The notes beneath the pieces are model-generated. The model was not told where the DNA came from, searched no databases, and saw only the letters and a program-made list of their open reading frames with translations. This document shows positions 27,447 through 37,767 of a stretch of DNA of 64,000 bases, piece after piece (the first letter of the stretch is position 1; every line of letters starts with the position of its first letter). The DNA comes from Leptospira andrefontaineae (GTDB lineage: Bacteria; Spirochaetota; Leptospiria; Leptospirales; Leptospiraceae), in contig NZ_RQEY01000018.1 in the NCBI RefSeq assembly GCF_004770105.1, positions 434,001 through 498,000 on the forward strand, written 5' to 3'. A program made the translations under genes and the position numbers.

Positions 27447-28221
27447 TAAAAACCAAAGTCCTCAAGTTCGAAAAACGGACAGAGTGCCGGAATCTCATCA
27501 GATCTCATTCATTGTCGGATCTTCTACCAAACTCCAAAATCCTGAATTATTCGAAGGCGAATCCAAAGAGGCTCCATTTTTCAGAGTGTGGGTGAAAGAG
27601 GGCACCAAGGATGGAAAGGCAAAACTTCTCTGGAAAGGAGAAACATTAGAAGCCGAAACTAAAACAAGTCTTCTGACTGGAGAACAATTACTTTTATCTC
27701 GAACCATATCAGGTAATAGTTCAGAATGGAAAATACAGGAAAGGAAACTAACGTTAGAAACGGATGATTCCAAAATATTTTCTCCTTTAGAAAAAGGACT
27801 CACCGGAGTTTTGGAGAAGGTACTACATAAGGAAGAAGGTCCCATCTCCGAAGACAGCATTTTGGCCTTCCTCAAAAGCTATTTTCCTCATTTCGAATGG
27901 AAATCGGAGACTCCCTATTTCGAGTGGGAATGGGAAGGCGGAAATGCAGAAGGATATTTAGGTGGAACCGATCCAGGTCGTATATTTGTTCTCTTTATGG
28001 AGACCAAAGAGGATGGCCCAAGTCTCTACAGATTCCATTGGAAAAAAGAAGATGCATCGGACCTGGTTCTAACCGCTATTTATACTAGTTCTAAATTGTA
28101 CTTGCATATAGGTCGGAATCGTAAAAAATTTATGCAGTTCTTGGAAGAATCGGGAGTTAGATTCCAGGAACTCAGGATACAATATAAGCCCTCTTTACAG
28201 AGAAGGGAATGGACTGCGTGA
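27415..28221 (+). CDS. Unknown protein with FliK-like C-terminal region
   Basis: The 268 residues begin with a disordered Pro-rich part (MFPIPPPNPIDKNQSPQ). The C-terminal 100 residues (GRIFVLFMETKEDGPSLYRF... ASDLVLTAIYTSSKLYLHIG... MQFLEESGVRFQELRIQY) resemble the strand-rich C-terminal domain of flagellar hook-length protein FliK. The next gene encodes a free FlhB C-terminal domain. Bacillus subtilis has the same order, rplS-rnhB-ylqG-ylqH, with ylqH the FlhB-like gene. The FliK link is by pattern only. Confidence 0.55.
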   Translation: MFPIPPPNPIDKNQSPQVRKTDRVPESHQISFIVGSSTKLQNPELFEGESKEAPFFRVWVKEGTKDGKAKLLWKGETLEAETKTSLLTGEQLLLSRTISGNSSEWKIQERKLTLETDDSKIFSPLEKGLTGVLEKVLHKEEGPISEDSILAFLKSYFPHFEWKSETPYFEWEWEGGNAEGYLGGTDPGRIFVLFMETKEDGPSLYRFHWKKEDASDLVLTAIYTSSKLYLHIGRNRKKFMQFLEESGVRFQELRIQYKPSLQRREWTA

Positions 28222-28472
28222 AATTCGGAATCGCCCTAAAGTTTACACCGGACGAAAATAAAGGCCCCAAAATCCTAGCCAAGGGAGAAGGTCTATTAGG
28301 TGAAAAGATCAAGGGTGTGGCTAAGAGACACGGAGTTCCTATAGTGGAGGATGCTCCTTTGGCCGAGGCACTTTCTCCGATACCGGTTGGGCAAGAAATT
28401 CCGGAAAATTTATACAGAGCGGTTGCGGGTGTTTTTGCTTTCGTACTCAGCCAAAAAGCGGAAGCAAATTAA
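28218..28472 (+). CDS. Stand-alone FlhB C-terminal-like protein (YlqH/FhlB type)
   Basis: The roughly 84-residue protein matches only the cytoplasmic domain of FlhB/YscU export proteins: [24 protein letters not shown], then [21 protein letters not shown]. The autocleavage NPTH motif and membrane part are absent. I set the start at the GTG that overlaps the upstream stop (GTGA); an ATG at 28209 gives three extra residues. In other bacteria such FhlB proteins can replace FlhB's C-terminal domain in the export gate. Its function here is inferred. Confidence 0.85.
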   Translation: MKFGIALKFTPDENKGPKILAKGEGLLGEKIKGVAKRHGVPIVEDAPLAEALSPIPVGQEIPENLYRAVAGVFAFVLSQKAEAN

Positions 28473-28486
28473 GGGAATTTGAAAAA

Positions 28487-29671
28487 ATGAAAAAATTGAA
28501 CGTGTCCGAATTGAAGCCGGGTATGAGATTTACAAAGCCCGTATATCTGGACAAAGAAAATCTGTTCATCACCTCCAATACTCCGATCACTGATTCGGAT
28601 CTGGAACGTTTGAAAAGATTCGGGATCACAGAGGTTTTAACCCACGGTGATATCCTAGTGATAGATGTGGATCCTGAAAGATTGGAGACCCAATTAGAGG
28701 ATTTTATCATCAGCACGATCGTAGACGAGGACCTTCTTCCTTTGAAGGGAATCTACGATAACCTGAACCGCATTAAGGTACAATTTTCCAATCTATATAA
28801 AAACACTTTCGCATTAGTACAAGATGTTTATAGAAAAGTTGCAGACGATAAGGTATTTGATTTTGGCCCAGTGAGAGAACAAGGGGAAGCATTAACTGAT
28901 TTTGTAAGAACCCATAATAATCTTTCCTATCTGATCCTTGGGATGAATAATCCAGGGTATTATTTATATAACCAGATCACTACTTCTTCGTTCTATGCTC
29001 TCATCATAGGGAAACTTTTGGACTTCTCTCGCCCTAAGATGGTGGATCTTGCAATTTCTTGCTTGGTGGCAGATGTGGGAATGACAAAGGTCCCCGCGAC
29101 CATTTCCGAAAAGACGGACCAACTCACTGACGAAGAATACAAATCCATCCTAAAGCATACGATCATAGGTTATCAGGTACTCACCCAAAAGATCAAAATA
29201 AAGAATAGTTTGGCAGTCGTGGCTCTACAACACCATGAACGTTTTGATGGAAAAGGTTATCCTCAAAAGATCGCAGCCACTGCAATCGAAGAGAATGCAA
29301 GGATCTACGCAATTGCAGATAATTTTTCCGCACTTATCACAAATAGGCCTCATAGACAGAGAGTACTTCCTCATGAGGCAATCAAGTCCATGATCAGTAT
29401 GGATGTCGGTAAGTTTGATCTAAAAATCGTGCGCACATTCTTGAACCAAGTCTCCTTATATCCTGTGGGTTCTTGCGTGGAACTTTCAGACAAAAGAGTG
29501 GGGATCGTTCTGGCGGCAAATGCAGATAAACCTTTAAGACCTTCTATTCGTATTATAAAAGACGAATATGGGACTTTCGTTAGAAATCTGGTTTTGGTGG
29601 ATCTGGTGAAAGAAAATCATCTCTTCATCGTCAAGGCCCTCGACCTTCAGGAAGCAACAGCAAACTCTTAA
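28487..29671 (+). CDS. Degenerate HD-GYP domain protein
   Basis: The 394 residues start with an N-terminal domain of the kind that precedes many HD-GYP proteins ([20 protein letters not shown]). The C-terminal half carries HD-GYP hallmarks: [12 protein letters not shown] (His224), [14 protein letters not shown] (His249-His250) and [16 protein letters not shown] (Asp278). However, the defining His-Asp is Ala195-Asp196 in [11 protein letters not shown], and the first metal-binding His is missing (NQITTSS). Loss of two metal ligands suggests no or altered c-di-GMP phosphodiesterase activity; it may bind c-di-GMP or act as a scaffold. It lies 14 bp after the FlhB-like gene, which fits motility control. 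Confidence 0.85.
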   Translation: MKKLNVSELKPGMRFTKPVYLDKENLFITSNTPITDSDLERLKRFGITEVLTHGDILVIDVDPERLETQLEDFIISTIVDEDLLPLKGIYDNLNRIKVQFSNLYKNTFALVQDVYRKVADDKVFDFGPVREQGEALTDFVRTHNNLSYLILGMNNPGYYLYNQITTSSFYALIIGKLLDFSRPKMVDLAISCLVADVGMTKVPATISEKTDQLTDEEYKSILKHTIIGYQVLTQKIKIKNSLAVVALQHHERFDGKGYPQKIAATAIEENARIYAIADNFSALITNRPHRQRVLPHEAIKSMISMDVGKFDLKIVRTFLNQVSLYPVGSCVELSDKRVGIVLAANADKPLRPSIRIIKDEYGTFVRNLVLVDLVKENHLFIVKALDLQEATANS

Positions 29672-29742
29672 AATTTTTTCGGATTTCTTATATTAGGTCC
29701 GAAATATTCTCTCCATTTTCCTTTTCCGGGACAGGTCTTTAT

Positions 29743-30007
29743 ATGGGACCTGGCTCTAAACGAAAAACACTGAAAGGAAAAGAAGGAGAGAATATTGCAG
29801 CAGAACTTCTTAGAGAGCAAGGTCATAGAATTTTAGAAAGGAATTTTAGGATCCAAAAGGGAGAAATCGACATAATCAGCGAGAAAGAAAACGGCAGCTC
29901 AGTATTATTTGAGCAGAAACGTTTCCTTTAGAGATCATTTTGTCTCCTTCTCTCTGGCCCTAATTACTGAAAAAAGGGAACTGAAATATTATCTTCATCT
30001 ATTCTAA
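29743..30007 (+). pseudogene. yraN: YraN (UPF0102) gene with internal out-of-frame deletion
   Basis: The first 54 codons match the N-terminus of YraN endonuclease-like proteins (GKEGENIAAELLREQGHRIL and RNFRIQKGEIDII). The frame then ends after 62 codons at 29931. In the next frame, starting at 29894, an open stretch AAQYYLSRNVSFRDHFVSF continues to a stop at 30007 and matches the YraN C-terminal part (AA-x-YYL...). The central segment, with the expected (V)FVEVK-x-R motif, is missing, about 25-30 codons. So the gene has a frame-changing internal deletion near 29890-29900. Confidence 0.8.
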
Positions 30008-30075
30008 AACAATCGTTAAGCGATTTGAAAAACGAGTCGATTTTCGAATTGTCTGCGGGTTCTCAAGGATGAGGA

Positions 30076-30299
<224 letters not shown>

Positions 30300-30329
30300 C
30301 CACAAAAATAAAACCGTCGAAAGAACAAG

Positions 30330-31865
30330 CTAGGTTACGGCCCTGTTTTCCGGAGACCATCCGGAATTCAGGAAAACAAGGGCCTCCTCCAAATTCCTCA
30401 AAAGAACATCCTCCGAACCTTCCAGATCTGCAATCGTTCTCGCTACCTTTCTAAAATGAGCCACTTTACGAATGCTGAACTTTTGATCATGAATTGCTTT
30501 CCAAAAGTATATTTCACACTCCTTGGAGAGAGGGATCATTCTTTCTACTTCTTCTCCTCTTAATCTTCCGTTATAGAGTTTTCCAGTTTCTCTAAATAAT
30601 CTTCTTCGCTGAATATCTGCCGCAGATTGGATGGAGTCTCGGATGGATTTTAGATTTATAGAGACTTTCTCTCCATCCGCATTTCTATAAAAACCTATAT
30701 GATAGAATATCTCGATCCGATCCAAAAAAGGGCCGTTAAAAGTAGATTGATAGTTTCTAATACTTGCCACGCTGCAGTTACATTCTTTGATTAAGGTTTG
30801 GTAATATCCACAGGGACAAGGATTAGTCGCTCCTATAAACAAAAAAGAGGCAGGGTAGGTAATAGAACCCCTGATCCTTGAGATCGTAATTCTACCTTCT
30901 TCCATCGGTTCCCGTAATGCTTGTAAATTCCTAGAATGGAATTCTGCAAGTTCATCTAAGAATAATATTCCATTTCCAGCCAGGGAAACTTCTCCCATTT
31001 TTAAACTACTAGAACCTCCCACCAGTGAAATATCGGATATAGTGTGATGGGGACTTCTAAATGGTCTGTCTACTTCTGTGTCGGATAGAATCTCTTGTAA
31101 GGAACGAATGCCCAATAATTCTATTCCTTCTTTCTCATGGATCTTTGGAAGAAATCCATGAGCCAGTTTTGCAAGCATTGTCTTTCCAGCCCCCGGCGGA
31201 CCTGACAATAAACAATGATGATATCCCGCACTTGCGATCTGAACCGCTCTTATTGCAGGCAATTGGCTTTTATAGGATTCAAATTTCCAAGGAAGAATTT
31301 CGGATCTGATCTTTATCTCACATTTCGGCTCTGGACTCATCTGTCCTTTGGCCAAAGAGACTAAATCTTTTAGATGAGAGATTGTATAGATCGGAAACTT
31401 TCCGAGGACAGAAGCCTCCTTTCTATTTTCAAAGGGAACGACAGCAGCTGTAAAACCGGCACTATCCAACCCGGAAAGTATAGGCAGAATTCCCTTCAGT
31501 GGTTTTACGGAACCATCCAGTCCGAGCTCACCAAGAAAAAGAAATCGTTCTAGTTTTTCAGAATTAGGTAATTGCTCAGTTAAGTATAAAATCCCGGCAG
31601 CGATTGGAAGATCTAAGTATGTCCCTTCTTTTTTTCTTCCTGCAGGAGCAAGATGGACCAGAATATTCTGGAGAGAGTATTCGAATCCGCTGTTCTCAAT
31701 TGCGATCCTGATCCTATCGGCAGATTCTTTGATGGAAGGGCTGGGAAGTCCCGTTATCATGAACCTGGGAATCCCTCTTTTGATATTGATCTCTACAGAT
31801 ACCGGAAAGGGAAGTATTCCCTCCAAGGACGCTCCCAGAAATTTGGTCAGTTTACATGTCTCCAT
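30330..31865 (-). CDS. comM: YifB/ComM-family Mg-chelatase-like AAA+ ATPase
   Basis: The 511 residues have an N-terminal ChlI-type (Lon protease-like) domain, a central AAA+ module with LLSGPPGAGKTMLAKL (Walker A) and GILFLDELAEFHSRNLQALREPMEEG (Walker B), and the C-terminal Mg_chelatase_C domain (FRKVARTIADLEG). The RSPHHTISDISLVGG motif is a family marker. ComM is a branch-migration helicase that helps integration of foreign DNA in naturally transformable bacteria; other YifB roles are unknown. Cys-rich CNCSVASIRNYQ near residue 345 with CPCGYY is usual for the family. ATG start. Confidence 0.93.
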   Translation of the reverse strand: METCKLTKFLGASLEGILPFPVSVEINIKRGIPRFMITGLPSPSIKESADRIRIAIENSGFEYSLQNILVHLAPAGRKKEGTYLDLPIAAGILYLTEQLPNSEKLERFLFLGELGLDGSVKPLKGILPILSGLDSAGFTAAVVPFENRKEASVLGKFPIYTISHLKDLVSLAKGQMSPEPKCEIKIRSEILPWKFESYKSQLPAIRAVQIASAGYHHCLLSGPPGAGKTMLAKLAHGFLPKIHEKEGIELLGIRSLQEILSDTEVDRPFRSPHHTISDISLVGGSSSLKMGEVSLAGNGILFLDELAEFHSRNLQALREPMEEGRITISRIRGSITYPASFLFIGATNPCPCGYYQTLIKECNCSVASIRNYQSTFNGPFLDRIEIFYHIGFYRNADGEKVSINLKSIRDSIQSAADIQRRRLFRETGKLYNGRLRGEEVERMIPLSKECEIYFWKAIHDQKFSIRKVAHFRKVARTIADLEGSEDVLLRNLEEALVFLNSGWSPENRAVT

Positions 31866-31947
31866 AACCGGGACAGGTGCGGAAAAATTCAGGCCTCGCG
31901 CTTTTTTTCTAAAAACTAGTTTATCACTTCCGGACCTTCAGTAAGTT

Positions 31948-32322
31948 ATGCATGAAATGGTGCGATTCTTCGCTTTTTTACTGGCTCTATTTACCATACA
32001 GTGCGGGGCCAGGCTGATCAAAAAAGAGAAGTTATTCGAGATCAACGAGCATTACCAAGATAAGATATATAGTCTCAAAAAAGACACAAAAGTCTCCATG
32101 ACCGAAACTTTTAAGAAGGGGATGTTGGTCCGAATCTACATCGAATCGACTCCTTCCCTGATTAAAGTGAAATGTTTCCCTGCGGACCAAAAAAGGGAAC
32201 ATGCTATCGGCAGGCTGATTGCTTATCAGGTGAACGATGATTTAGAGAAAAAGACCATCAGTATAGAGGATTTGGATAAGATCGTTGCAAATGAGCTCAC
32301 GGAATATAAAAAGAAAAAGTAG
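31948..32322 (+). CDS. Type II secretion cluster-associated lipoprotein
   Basis: The 124-residue protein has a lipoprotein signal: a hydrophobic run [12 protein letters not shown] ending at Cys near residue 20 (FTIQC). The rest is charged with little secondary clue. Starts at 31948 (MHEMVRF) and 31957 are both possible. It opens the block that contains the gsp cluster and overlaps the LysM-M23 gene, so a role in the assembly of the secretion system is plausible, perhaps as pilotin for the secretin. That role is inference. Confidence 0.75.
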   Translation: MHEMVRFFAFLLALFTIQCGARLIKKEKLFEINEHYQDKIYSLKKDTKVSMTETFKKGMLVRIYIESTPSLIKVKCFPADQKREHAIGRLIAYQVNDDLEKKTISIEDLDKIVANELTEYKKKK

Positions 32323-33304
32323 CCGTCGTTCCCCCCTAGGTTCAAGAAGGCATCCCGGTGCGGCCGATATTAAATATGTGAAACGGACGATTCTTTGCCT
32401 TCCCATTATATCCGCCATGATGGCTTCGGCTTTATCGGCCGATCCTCTCAAAAATTACGAAAACGCGATCAACGATTACGCGAATAAGGATTCTTCCTTC
32501 TTTACAGATAAGGAAGAACGCAAGATCAAACAATTATTCTCCCAATCCCCGGAAGAATGGGAAGAAGACAAATATTCTTCTCTTAGCTATCATAAAGATA
32601 AGTCCAATTTGGAACTTCCTTCTTTCATTAGCATCAATCCTATTGTTTCTTCCAAGATAGTTAGCCAAAGCGGCTTTATTATAAAATCCTATATTGTAAA
32701 ACCTAAGGATACTTTATTCAGGATCGCTAAATCCTTAAAAACCACTGCTGCTAAAATTTCAGAAGCAAACGGTTTAAACAAAGGTTCGGTTCTAAAAGTA
32801 GGGCAAAGTTTAAGTGTTCCTGTAAAAGTAGGAAATGCTTCCCGTCAAAAGATAGAATACAAAAGAGTTTTCATCACACCGGTTTTAGGAGCTAGGTTTT
32901 CTTCCAGATACGGAAAGAGAAAGGATCCATTCCACACAGGTGGAGGAGGCTACCATACGGGAATAGATATGGCTGGCCCTCAAGGAGCACCAATCTTAGC
33001 TTCCGCAGATGGAGTAGTAAGTTTTGCCGGAGTGAACGGCGGTTACGGAAACTCAGTCATCATAGATCATCCAAACGGCTATAGAACCATGTATGCGCAT
33101 TGCGCTAAAATTACAGTGGAAGAGGGAACGAAAGTGAAAGCTGGCACGGTCATAGGTGCCGTAGGTCGCACAGGCTCCGCCACAGGTTCCCATCTCCATT
33201 TCGAGGTGTTCTATAACGGAAAAAGGATCAATCCTGAGGTGGCACTTAGGAAGACCTTAAAAATTGTTACCAACCTGGACCCAGGCAAGGTAGCGAAACT
33301 TTAA
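32291..33304 (+). CDS. LysM and M23 metallopeptidase protein
   Basis: About 337 residues. A basic N-terminus precedes a hydrophobic segment ([20 protein letters not shown]) that could be a signal peptide. A LysM domain ([20 protein letters not shown], residues 135-185) binds peptidoglycan. The C-terminal M23 domain has [13 protein letters not shown] (His, Asp zinc ligands), YAHC and [17 protein letters not shown] (HxH). M23 peptidases cut cross-bridges; some members lacking ligands act as regulators, but here the ligands are complete. An in-frame TTG at 32285 lies just upstream. Placed before gspC, it may open the wall for the secretion machine. Confidence 0.9.
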   Translation: MSSRNIKRKSSRRSPLGSRRHPGAADIKYVKRTILCLPIISAMMASALSADPLKNYENAINDYANKDSSFFTDKEERKIKQLFSQSPEEWEEDKYSSLSYHKDKSNLELPSFISINPIVSSKIVSQSGFIIKSYIVKPKDTLFRIAKSLKTTAAKISEANGLNKGSVLKVGQSLSVPVKVGNASRQKIEYKRVFITPVLGARFSSRYGKRKDPFHTGGGGYHTGIDMAGPQGAPILASADGVVSFAGVNGGYGNSVIIDHPNGYRTMYAHCAKITVEEGTKVKAGTVIGAVGRTGSATGSHLHFEVFYNGKRINPEVALRKTLKIVTNLDPGKVAKL

Positions 33305-33318
33305 CCGATCATCTTTCC

Positions 33319-33353
33319 AAAAGCCGGGACCATTATTTGGATCCGGCTTTTTT
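33319..33353 (+). terminator. Terminator between the M23 gene and gspC
   Basis: AAAAGCCGG (33319-33327) pairs with CCGGCTTTT (33343-33351) and is followed by more T. An inner GATC pairing strengthens it. The strongly paired T-tract makes it a classic intrinsic terminator, so the gspC operon needs read-through or its own promoter, for which only about 34 bp remain. Confidence 0.75.
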
Positions 33354-33386
33354 AGAATGATTCCGTGAGACTATCCGAAGGGCGCA

Positions 33387-34280
33387 ATGAACGCAATTTT
33401 TATCGAATTCAGAAAACATACATTCTATGTTCTGATCCCTGTCGTGATATTTTTTTCCTTCTCTCTGGCATATCTATGTAGAGGGATACTTCTACTTTTT
33501 CTGACCCCGAATGTGCAAACAGGTTCCTCCACTTCAGCACCCAGAAGACCGGTCGCAGAGAATTCTATCACCATCGAGATGTCCAAAGAGATGGTAACCG
33601 GTTCTTTATTTAGGGGAAGTTTAGCTCCTCCTCCTGGGGAAACTCCTGCTGGTGTAGATGGCAGTCCGGGAGCACCTCCAGATACCGGAGAAGGTGAGGA
33701 GATGAGAATTACAGGAACCTTAAGCGGGCACTGGAGTTTTGCACGAGTCACTATTTTAGAAAAAGGGAAACAAAACGCGGAAGAATTCGCGATGGGAGAA
33801 GCTGTGGGCGGCTACAAAGTAAAGTCCATTCTTCTGAACCATGTTGTTTTAGAAAAAGGAGGCCAATCTCTCAAAGTCGAGATAGGCCAAACACCGGGAG
33901 AAGCAAGGGCTAAACTAGGAGCCCAGGCGGATGTCCCTGGAGGACCACCTGCGGCTGATACAGTTCGTAAAATTCTGTCCAGACAGGACGTGAATAGGAA
34001 ATTAGCTAACGTGGCTGAACTTTATAAGGGAAAGTTCGGTCCTTATTTGGAAAATAACACGATCGCGGGTTACAAAATATACAGCATAGGCAGCGATCAT
34101 ATTTTTTATTCTTTGGGAGCTAGGACCGGAGACGTGGTGCGACGGGTAAACGGAATGCCCTTAAACGATACGGTGAAAATGATGGAAATATGGAATTCCT
34201 TGAAAACGGCCGATAAAGTATCCGTAGACGTAGAGAGAATGGGCAAGATATTGTCCTATGAATTCATCATCCGGAATTAA
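33387..34280 (+). CDS. gspC: Type II secretion inner-membrane protein GspC
   Basis: The 297 residues have a short cytoplasmic start, one membrane helix (about 15-40), a Pro/Gly-rich linker ([20 protein letters not shown]) and a homology region that contacts GspD ([22 protein letters not shown]). The C-terminal part ([30 protein letters not shown]) looks like a PDZ domain. GspC links the inner-membrane platform to the outer-membrane secretin and selects substrates. The order gspC-D-E-F-G-H-I-J-K-L-M-N follows. Confidence 0.9.
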   Translation: MNAIFIEFRKHTFYVLIPVVIFFSFSLAYLCRGILLLFLTPNVQTGSSTSAPRRPVAENSITIEMSKEMVTGSLFRGSLAPPPGETPAGVDGSPGAPPDTGEGEEMRITGTLSGHWSFARVTILEKGKQNAEEFAMGEAVGGYKVKSILLNHVVLEKGGQSLKVEIGQTPGEARAKLGAQADVPGGPPAADTVRKILSRQDVNRKLANVAELYKGKFGPYLENNTIAGYKIYSIGSDHIFYSLGARTGDVVRRVNGMPLNDTVKMMEIWNSLKTADKVSVDVERMGKILSYEFIIRN

Positions 34281-34287
34281 AGATTAA

Positions 34288-36078
34288 ATGCGCAAAACAG
34301 ATTTACGATCCAGATATTTGAGAAACGCAACATTTGCGTTTTTACTTCTTCTTTCGGTGAACGAGGGTTTACTCTCCCAAGCCTCCAAAAAAGGTACTAA
34401 GAGAAATACGACCCCGTCTGCAGAAGATACAAAGGAAAAAACCTTTTATGCTAACTGGAGAGATACTGAACTTAATGATTTTCTAAAAGGGATGAGCGCA
34501 ATCCTAAAGAAAAACATTCTCTTGGATGAGAGTTTAAAAGGTAAAAAGATCACAATCATCTCCCAAAGAGAGATCCCTATCAAAAACGCATTTCCTTTCA
34601 TGAAGGCAGTTTTGGAATCCATGGGATTCGCGATCGTAGAAGAAGTGGACCTGATCACTATCGTAAAATTGAAGGATGCACTTGCCAGATCTCCTTATGT
34701 AAGAGTAGGTAAAGAACCTATTCCCGAAACGGAAGCGTTAGATAATCGTATTATTACACAGATCATTCCCGTTGAAAACGTTAAACCGGAAGAATTGGAA
34801 CCTATCTTAAAAAGATTAACTTCTCCTAATACAGATATTATCGTTTATAGAAATACGAATACGATCGTACTTTCAGGTTCTACCGCTGACATCAATAAAC
34901 TTCTAACTTTAGTAAATGAGTTGGATGTAAGGCCTGATGAAACCACTCCTGGGGCAGTTGCTTCTGCTGGTGATGTCCATATTTATACGTTAGAATTTAG
35001 CGAAGCGGAGAAGATTGCAGCTACTCTGATCAAATTAGATAATCCTATGGTAGGAGATCTTCCTGTTGCAAGCGGTGCACCTGGTGCACCACCTCCTCCT
35101 GCGCCTAAAGTAGAAAAGATCAAAGCAGTTGCTCATAAAGAATCCAACTCAGTGATCGTAACCGCGACTGAAGCGGAATGGAATGAGATCCGTAAAATTA
35201 TCCGAGTTTTAGATTCTGCAAGAAAGCAGGTTCTATTAGAAGTATTGATCGTGGAACTTTCTTCCACTGATACAAATGACTTCGGCATTGACTGGAGATT
35301 CCAAGGACAAGGTCCTTATAGCCAGTTCAACTCGGGTCTTGCTAAAGAAGGAAATATCATCAATTCTAGTGGTAGGATCAACCCGAACCTAAACACTTTA
35401 TCCGGATTCTCTCTCGGTTTCGTCCAAGCAGGTGCACAACAGATCTTAGGTATCTTAAGTGCAAACCAAGGAAACGAGAATTTTAACGTATTATCAGCTC
35501 CTCAAGTTCTTACCTTGGACAACCAAGAAGCAGAGATCAACGTTGGACAAGACGTTCCAGTTAGAACCCAAAGCCGTAACGCAGGTTTGGGTGGTGCAAA
35601 CGCTGTGACAGTGGACAACTATGAATATCGTCCAACAGGTATTAAGTTAAAATTCACTCCTCACGTGAATAAGAACAACCGGATCACTTTAGATCTTTTA
35701 CAAGAGATCAAAAATATTGCCTCCATCGCTCTTGCCGGAGGAAACCCAACATTCAACAGAAGGGAAGTAAAAACTACGATCACTATCGATAATAGACAAA
35801 CGATCGTGATCGGGGGTTTGATCTCCAACGATAAACAAAAACGTCTGATCAAGATCCCGTTACTTGGCGATATCCCTTATCTGGGTTGGATCTTCCGTAG
35901 AACTACTGAACAGTTAAAAAAGACCAATTTGATGGTTTTTATCACTCCACATATCTTGGATAATCGTGAACTTGCTGATAAGATGACTGTTAAGAAGAAA
36001 CTACAGCAAGAAAGATATGAAATTGAAAGGGAAAGGGTTCTAAACAAGGAAGCCACCATCAAGGAACGCGGAGAATAA
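34288..36078 (+). CDS. gspD: Type II secretion outer-membrane secretin GspD
   Basis: The 596-residue secretin has a basic start, a signal-like hydrophobic segment ([18 protein letters not shown]), N0/N1 periplasmic domains ([39 protein letters not shown]), at least one more N-type domain ([21 protein letters not shown]) with a Pro-rich insertion ([17 protein letters not shown]), and the secretin domain with [27 protein letters not shown] and [26 protein letters not shown]. It forms the multimeric outer-membrane channel. Short for a GspD. Confidence 0.95.
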   Translation: MRKTDLRSRYLRNATFAFLLLLSVNEGLLSQASKKGTKRNTTPSAEDTKEKTFYANWRDTELNDFLKGMSAILKKNILLDESLKGKKITIISQREIPIKNAFPFMKAVLESMGFAIVEEVDLITIVKLKDALARSPYVRVGKEPIPETEALDNRIITQIIPVENVKPEELEPILKRLTSPNTDIIVYRNTNTIVLSGSTADINKLLTLVNELDVRPDETTPGAVASAGDVHIYTLEFSEAEKIAATLIKLDNPMVGDLPVASGAPGAPPPPAPKVEKIKAVAHKESNSVIVTATEAEWNEIRKIIRVLDSARKQVLLEVLIVELSSTDTNDFGIDWRFQGQGPYSQFNSGLAKEGNIINSSGRINPNLNTLSGFSLGFVQAGAQQILGILSANQGNENFNVLSAPQVLTLDNQEAEINVGQDVPVRTQSRNAGLGGANAVTVDNYEYRPTGIKLKFTPHVNKNNRITLDLLQEIKNIASIALAGGNPTFNRREVKTTITIDNRQTIVIGGLISNDKQKRLIKIPLLGDIPYLGWIFRRTTEQLKKTNLMVFITPHILDNRELADKMTVKKKLQQERYEIERERVLNKEATIKERGE

Positions 36079-36082
36079 TACA

Positions 36083-37756
36083 GTGAAAACTCTAGGTGAT
36101 ATTCTCGTAGAAGACGGGGTCATATCCGCCAAGGATCTAGAAGACTCTCTCAAACTACAAAAAAAGAATCATTTACCATTAGGGCATATTCTTCAGAAAA
36201 AGGGCATCGCAGGAGAAGTAGACGTTCTCAAGGCGATGGCCCGCCTGTACAAAATGGAATTCCGGGAAAAACTGGATTTCAAGGGAATGGAAGAAGTTTA
36301 CGACCGTATCCCCCTAAAGCTTATCCAAAAAAGTAAAATAGTTCCTTTCGAACTAAATAAGAAGAATGTTAAAATTGCGGTGTCCGATCCTACGGATCTT
36401 CACCCGATGGACGATGTACGTTCTGCATTAAAAGAATTTAAAATAGAATTCATACTCGCACCTGAACCGGAAGTGATGAGGCTTATCCACTCCCAGTTCG
36501 ATACTACATCCGCAGCTGCAAAAGATATGCTGAATGAAATGGAAGGTAGTTTCTCTGAACTCGCAGAAGGTTTTGATAACGAAACAATCGACCTTTCAGA
36601 CGACGCTCCTATCATCAAGATGGTGAACGTGATCCTTTCTCAAGCGGTAAATGAGAGGGCTTCCGATATTCACGTAGAACCTTACGAAAAAAGCCTAGTG
36701 GTTCGTTATAGGATAGATGGTATTCTGCATAATGTTTTGACTCCCCCTAAGTCTTATCATGCAGGGATCACTTCTCGTATTAAGATCATGTCCAACCTGA
36801 ACATTGCAGAGAATAGATTACCTCAAGACGGTAGGATCAAACTCAGACTTGCAGGAAAGGATGTGGATATCCGGGTTTCTACAATTCCTTGTCAGTTCGG
36901 AGAACGTATCGTTATGCGTCTCTTGAATAAAACCGATCAGAAATATTCCTTGGAAACAATGGGATTCTATCCGGATCTTGTAAAAACACTTCGTACTCTA
37001 ATTTACGAACCACACGGTATTATCTTAGTAACCGGTCCTACTGGATCCGGTAAATCCACCACGTTATATTCCGCTCTAACTGAGCTGAATACTGAAGAAA
37101 GAAATATCATCACCTGCGAAGATCCAGTGGAATATCAGATAGATGGTGTTTCTCAAATGCAGATGCAGGAGAAGATCGGACTCACATTTGCGACCGGGTT
37201 ACGCGCTATTTTACGTCAGGACCCGGACGTTATCATGGTGGGGGAGATCCGGGATGAGGAAACTGCTAGGATCGCGATCCAAGCTTCCTTAACCGGTCAC
37301 TTGGTATTTTCCACTTTGCACACCAACGATGCGGCTTCTGCTGCCACAAGACTTGTGGATATGGGAATTGAACCTTATCTTATTACTTCTACAGTATTGG
37401 GATTTATGGCCCAACGACTTGTAAGAACTATATGCAAAGAATGTAAAACTTCTTATAAGCCTACACCTCAGGAATTGGAATCCATCGGAATTTCCAAGAA
37501 GGATCTAAAAGGTGGAGTTTTATACAAAGGCAAAGGTTGTTCACATTGTATGAACACCGGGTTTAAGGGAAGAACAGGGGTTTATGAACTTCTGATCATA
37601 GACAGTAAGATCAAAAATGCAATACTTGCCGGATCGGATACGAACAAGATCAATGATGTCGCTTTAGAAAACGGATTTGCTACCATGAGAGATTATGGTA
37701 TCCGAAAAGTATTGGATGGAGTTACCACCCCGGATGAAGTTCTAAGGGTGACTTAA
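36083..37756 (+). CDS. gspE: Type II secretion ATPase GspE
   Basis: The 557 residues have an N-terminal N1E/MshEN domain, a linker and a CTE ATPase. Walker A is [17 protein letters not shown], the Asp box [16 protein letters not shown], Walker B region [20 protein letters not shown], and the His box [15 protein letters not shown]. The metal-binding tetracysteine of GspE/PilB is present ([10 protein letters not shown] and CSHCMNTG). It powers pseudopilus assembly from the cytoplasm. GTG start, four bases after gspD. Confidence 0.97.
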   Translation: MKTLGDILVEDGVISAKDLEDSLKLQKKNHLPLGHILQKKGIAGEVDVLKAMARLYKMEFREKLDFKGMEEVYDRIPLKLIQKSKIVPFELNKKNVKIAVSDPTDLHPMDDVRSALKEFKIEFILAPEPEVMRLIHSQFDTTSAAAKDMLNEMEGSFSELAEGFDNETIDLSDDAPIIKMVNVILSQAVNERASDIHVEPYEKSLVVRYRIDGILHNVLTPPKSYHAGITSRIKIMSNLNIAENRLPQDGRIKLRLAGKDVDIRVSTIPCQFGERIVMRLLNKTDQKYSLETMGFYPDLVKTLRTLIYEPHGIILVTGPTGSGKSTTLYSALTELNTEERNIITCEDPVEYQIDGVSQMQMQEKIGLTFATGLRAILRQDPDVIMVGEIRDEETARIAIQASLTGHLVFSTLHTNDAASAATRLVDMGIEPYLITSTVLGFMAQRLVRTICKECKTSYKPTPQELESIGISKKDLKGGVLYKGKGCSHCMNTGFKGRTGVYELLIIDSKIKNAILAGSDTNKINDVALENGFATMRDYGIRKVLDGVTTPDEVLRVT

Positions 37757-37767
37757 GTTTTCCTTCC

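Noticed and set aside
27498..27875. 125-residue minus-strand open frame opposite the FliK-like gene
   Set aside because: Composition is that of a reverse-complement frame; the plus-strand gene is supported by overlaps on both sides.
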